NCBI GenBank assembly: GCA_018340805.1
Contig: JACMZG010001913.1
Span: 37,723,799 to 37,787,798, forward strand
Reading direction: 5' to 3'
Origin: Microvelia longipes
Taxonomy: Eukaryota > Arthropoda > Insecta > Hemiptera > Veliidae
Length of the DNA stretch: 64,000 nt
The position numbers were made by a program, and so were the translations under genes. Shown one piece after another: positions 62,481 through 64,000 of the stretch. The notes under the pieces were generated by a model. It was not told the DNA's origin and ran no database searches. It worked only from the letters and a program-made list of their open reading frames with translations. How positions within the stretch are numbered: position 1 is the stretch's first letter; each line of letters opens with the position of its first letter.

Positions 62481-62599
62481 GACGTTTCTATGGGACACGA
62501 TAACATTCGAAGACCTCTTGTTTTTATTTTATATTTAAAACGATGCTGCTTAACATTTATGATCAAACAAAAAACACAGATGAGTAAAAATTTTATTGG

Positions 62600-62645
62600 A
62601 AATCAATACTTTTCCAATACACCAACGGTATAAATGAAGAATAAT
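62600..62645 (+). repeat. Dispersed hairpin motif, copy 6
   Basis: TGGAAATCAATACTTTTCCA, then AACGGTATAAATGAAGAATA; most diverged copy of the module. Confidence 0.55.
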
Positions 62646-63100
62646 AATTATATTGTAAACTGCCTATAGTCTAAATGATTCACACATGAAATAAATAACT
62701 ACAGATGCCACGAGCATTTTCTTAACTGCAATTGGTCGTTTTCTAAATGTAACTAACGAACAACATTTAAACACGTTAACAATAATATATAAACGCAAAA
62801 TGGAAACAGGGGCTTTCGGCCTCGGCGCTTTATTTGCGTATAATAAAATAAACATAACATCATAGACGGCACCGTCAGGTGCAGAGGCGAATATGTAGTT
62901 ATATCAGTGGCGTATATGTAGTTCATTCTACTCTTTGCTAAGTTAATTAGTCGAAAATTGCGCTAATCAAGTTTTTTTTTAATCTTTATCTTGATGCCCT
63001 GATCTTTTAACACCAGTAGTTATTTTAAACTATTTATTATTATTATCGAAGTTAAAATATTATCTCATCTTTTTTTGCCAAGTCATTTAATGCTTTTATC

Positions 63101-64000
63101 ATACGAACCCGTGAATTTAATACAGATTCTACAGCGTTTTGTGATGAATATCGTCGAAGATATAGACGAACTTTTCGAACATACCCCGCCGAATGTTTTG
63201 GAAATAGCTACAAATGCCAAAGAGAGCCTACTACCCGGCAAAGCAGGAAGTAGGTATCTCAAAGCATATGAAGTGTTCAAAGAATGGTGCTCAAATAAGT
63301 AAATGGTGAGAAATAAGTAAAAACATTGTGTTAGCGTATTTAAAAGAACAGTCAAACACAAAATCGAGCGCTACTCTGTGGTCAACTTTCTCGATGATAA
63401 GATCTGTATTAACAGTCAAAGAAAATATAAATATAAAACATTATACAAACGTAATAAGTTTTCTTAAACGAAAGTCCGATGGCTAAAGACCTAAAAAAGC
63501 TAAAGTGTTGGATAAGGAAGACATTGAACGGTTTTTGATTGAAGCAGACGGATCACCAGTATTTAATGATAAAGGTTGCTTTGATGATTGGAATAGCCGG
63601 GGCCAGCAGATGAGATGAATTGGTCAAGCTCTCAACAGATGATATTAATGTTAAGAATGATGTCATAATTAATACTATTAAAGAGACTAAAATAATCCGC
63701 ACCTTTACCGTGGTAAATCTTTTACATGGATTTACGACCATCTAGCACAACACATAAACGATTTTTTTTTTACAATAAAGGTAAGTGTTCCACTCAAATT
63801 GTGGGCATTCATAAATTAGGTGATGTAGCTAAAACTTTAGCGAAGTATTTGAATCTACCTGATGCCGACCACTATACTGGTCATAGTCTGAGACCTGAGA
63901 ACCTCTGCTACTTTGTTAGCAGATGCGGGGACATCAATTACCACATTAAAACGCCATGGTGGTTGGAACCCAGTACAAGTGGCATTGCTGCACCAACTTT
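63101..64000 (+). pseudogene. Crypton-like tyrosine recombinase, frameshifted, runs off the window
   Basis: Plus-strand pieces in three frames follow the order of one protein: LLPGKAGSRYLKAYEVFKEW (63227-63286), LAYLKEQSNTKSSATLWSTF (about 63332-63391), KVLDKEDIERFLIEADGSPV (about 63502-63561), then DELVKLSTDDINVKNDVII (about 63617-63673), HYTGHSLR (about 63871-63894) and TSATLLADAGTSITTLKRHG with GWNP (about 63901-63972). The first block is a SAM-like DNA-binding domain. HSLR and the later HGGW carry the H-x-x-R and H/W boxes of tyrosine recombinases. The C-terminal Tyr would lie past 64000. At least three shifts and an in-frame TGA (63616) make this a pseudogene here. Crypton elements move as DNA by this recombinase. 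Confidence 0.8.

Overview
The window is AT-rich eukaryotic nuclear DNA from an animal, most probably an arthropod and perhaps an insect. It has one spliced gene with introns of several kilobases, long (TA)n and (CA)n microsatellites, many minisatellites and a large load of decayed transposons. The arthropod guess rests on the protein resemblance of the gene and on the tyrosine-recombinase transposon at the right edge, which resembles proteins I associate with hemipteran and other insect genomes. No species can be named.

The one host gene I can support runs on the minus strand from 40518 to 4852. It is a formin of the FMNL/Frl class. Sixteen exons were found by eye. They join with matching codon phase at all fifteen junctions, have GT-AG boundaries, and give 857 codons with no stop. 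In order they encode the end of the GTPase-binding region, the armadillo-like FH3/DID domain, a dimerisation and coiled-coil segment, two proline tracts (FH1), the whole FH2 actin-nucleating domain, and the start of the C-terminal tail. The first coding exon(s) and the C-terminal DAD exon(s) were not found. The 5' part probably lies beyond position 64000, which makes that intron longer than 23 kb. The 3' part is either left of position 1 or unrecognised in 1-4851.

Layout: 1-4851 is downstream sequence with a foldback element, a Penelope-type terminal motif and two doubtful exon candidates. 4852-21003 holds eleven exons (the FH3 end to the tail start), with introns carrying foldback elements at 7111, 8508, 18680 and 20032 and tandem repeats at 16668 and 17461. 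21004-31159 holds four N-terminal exons among repeats: a cluster of GC-rich hairpins (22785-23025), a 5S-rRNA-like repeat, an 855-bp segment duplicated at 41728, and a Penelope-like element with inverted terminal repeats. The 31160-40431 intron carries an RTE-type LINE fragment, a second LINE tail, and a foldback element. Right of the 40518 exon no host gene is visible. That region has four minisatellites in 41102-48175, microsatellites, a tRNA-derived SINE, a non-autonomous hAT element, two further minisatellites (one grown out of a foldback element), and at 63101-64000 a frameshifted Crypton-like tyrosine recombinase that runs off the window.

There is no operon, CRISPR array, or defence or biosynthetic cluster. 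The unusual content is repeat biology: UUCG-capped GC hairpins, a dispersed family with a 5S rRNA-like segment, hammerhead-like motifs in Penelope-type ends, and minisatellites derived from transposons.
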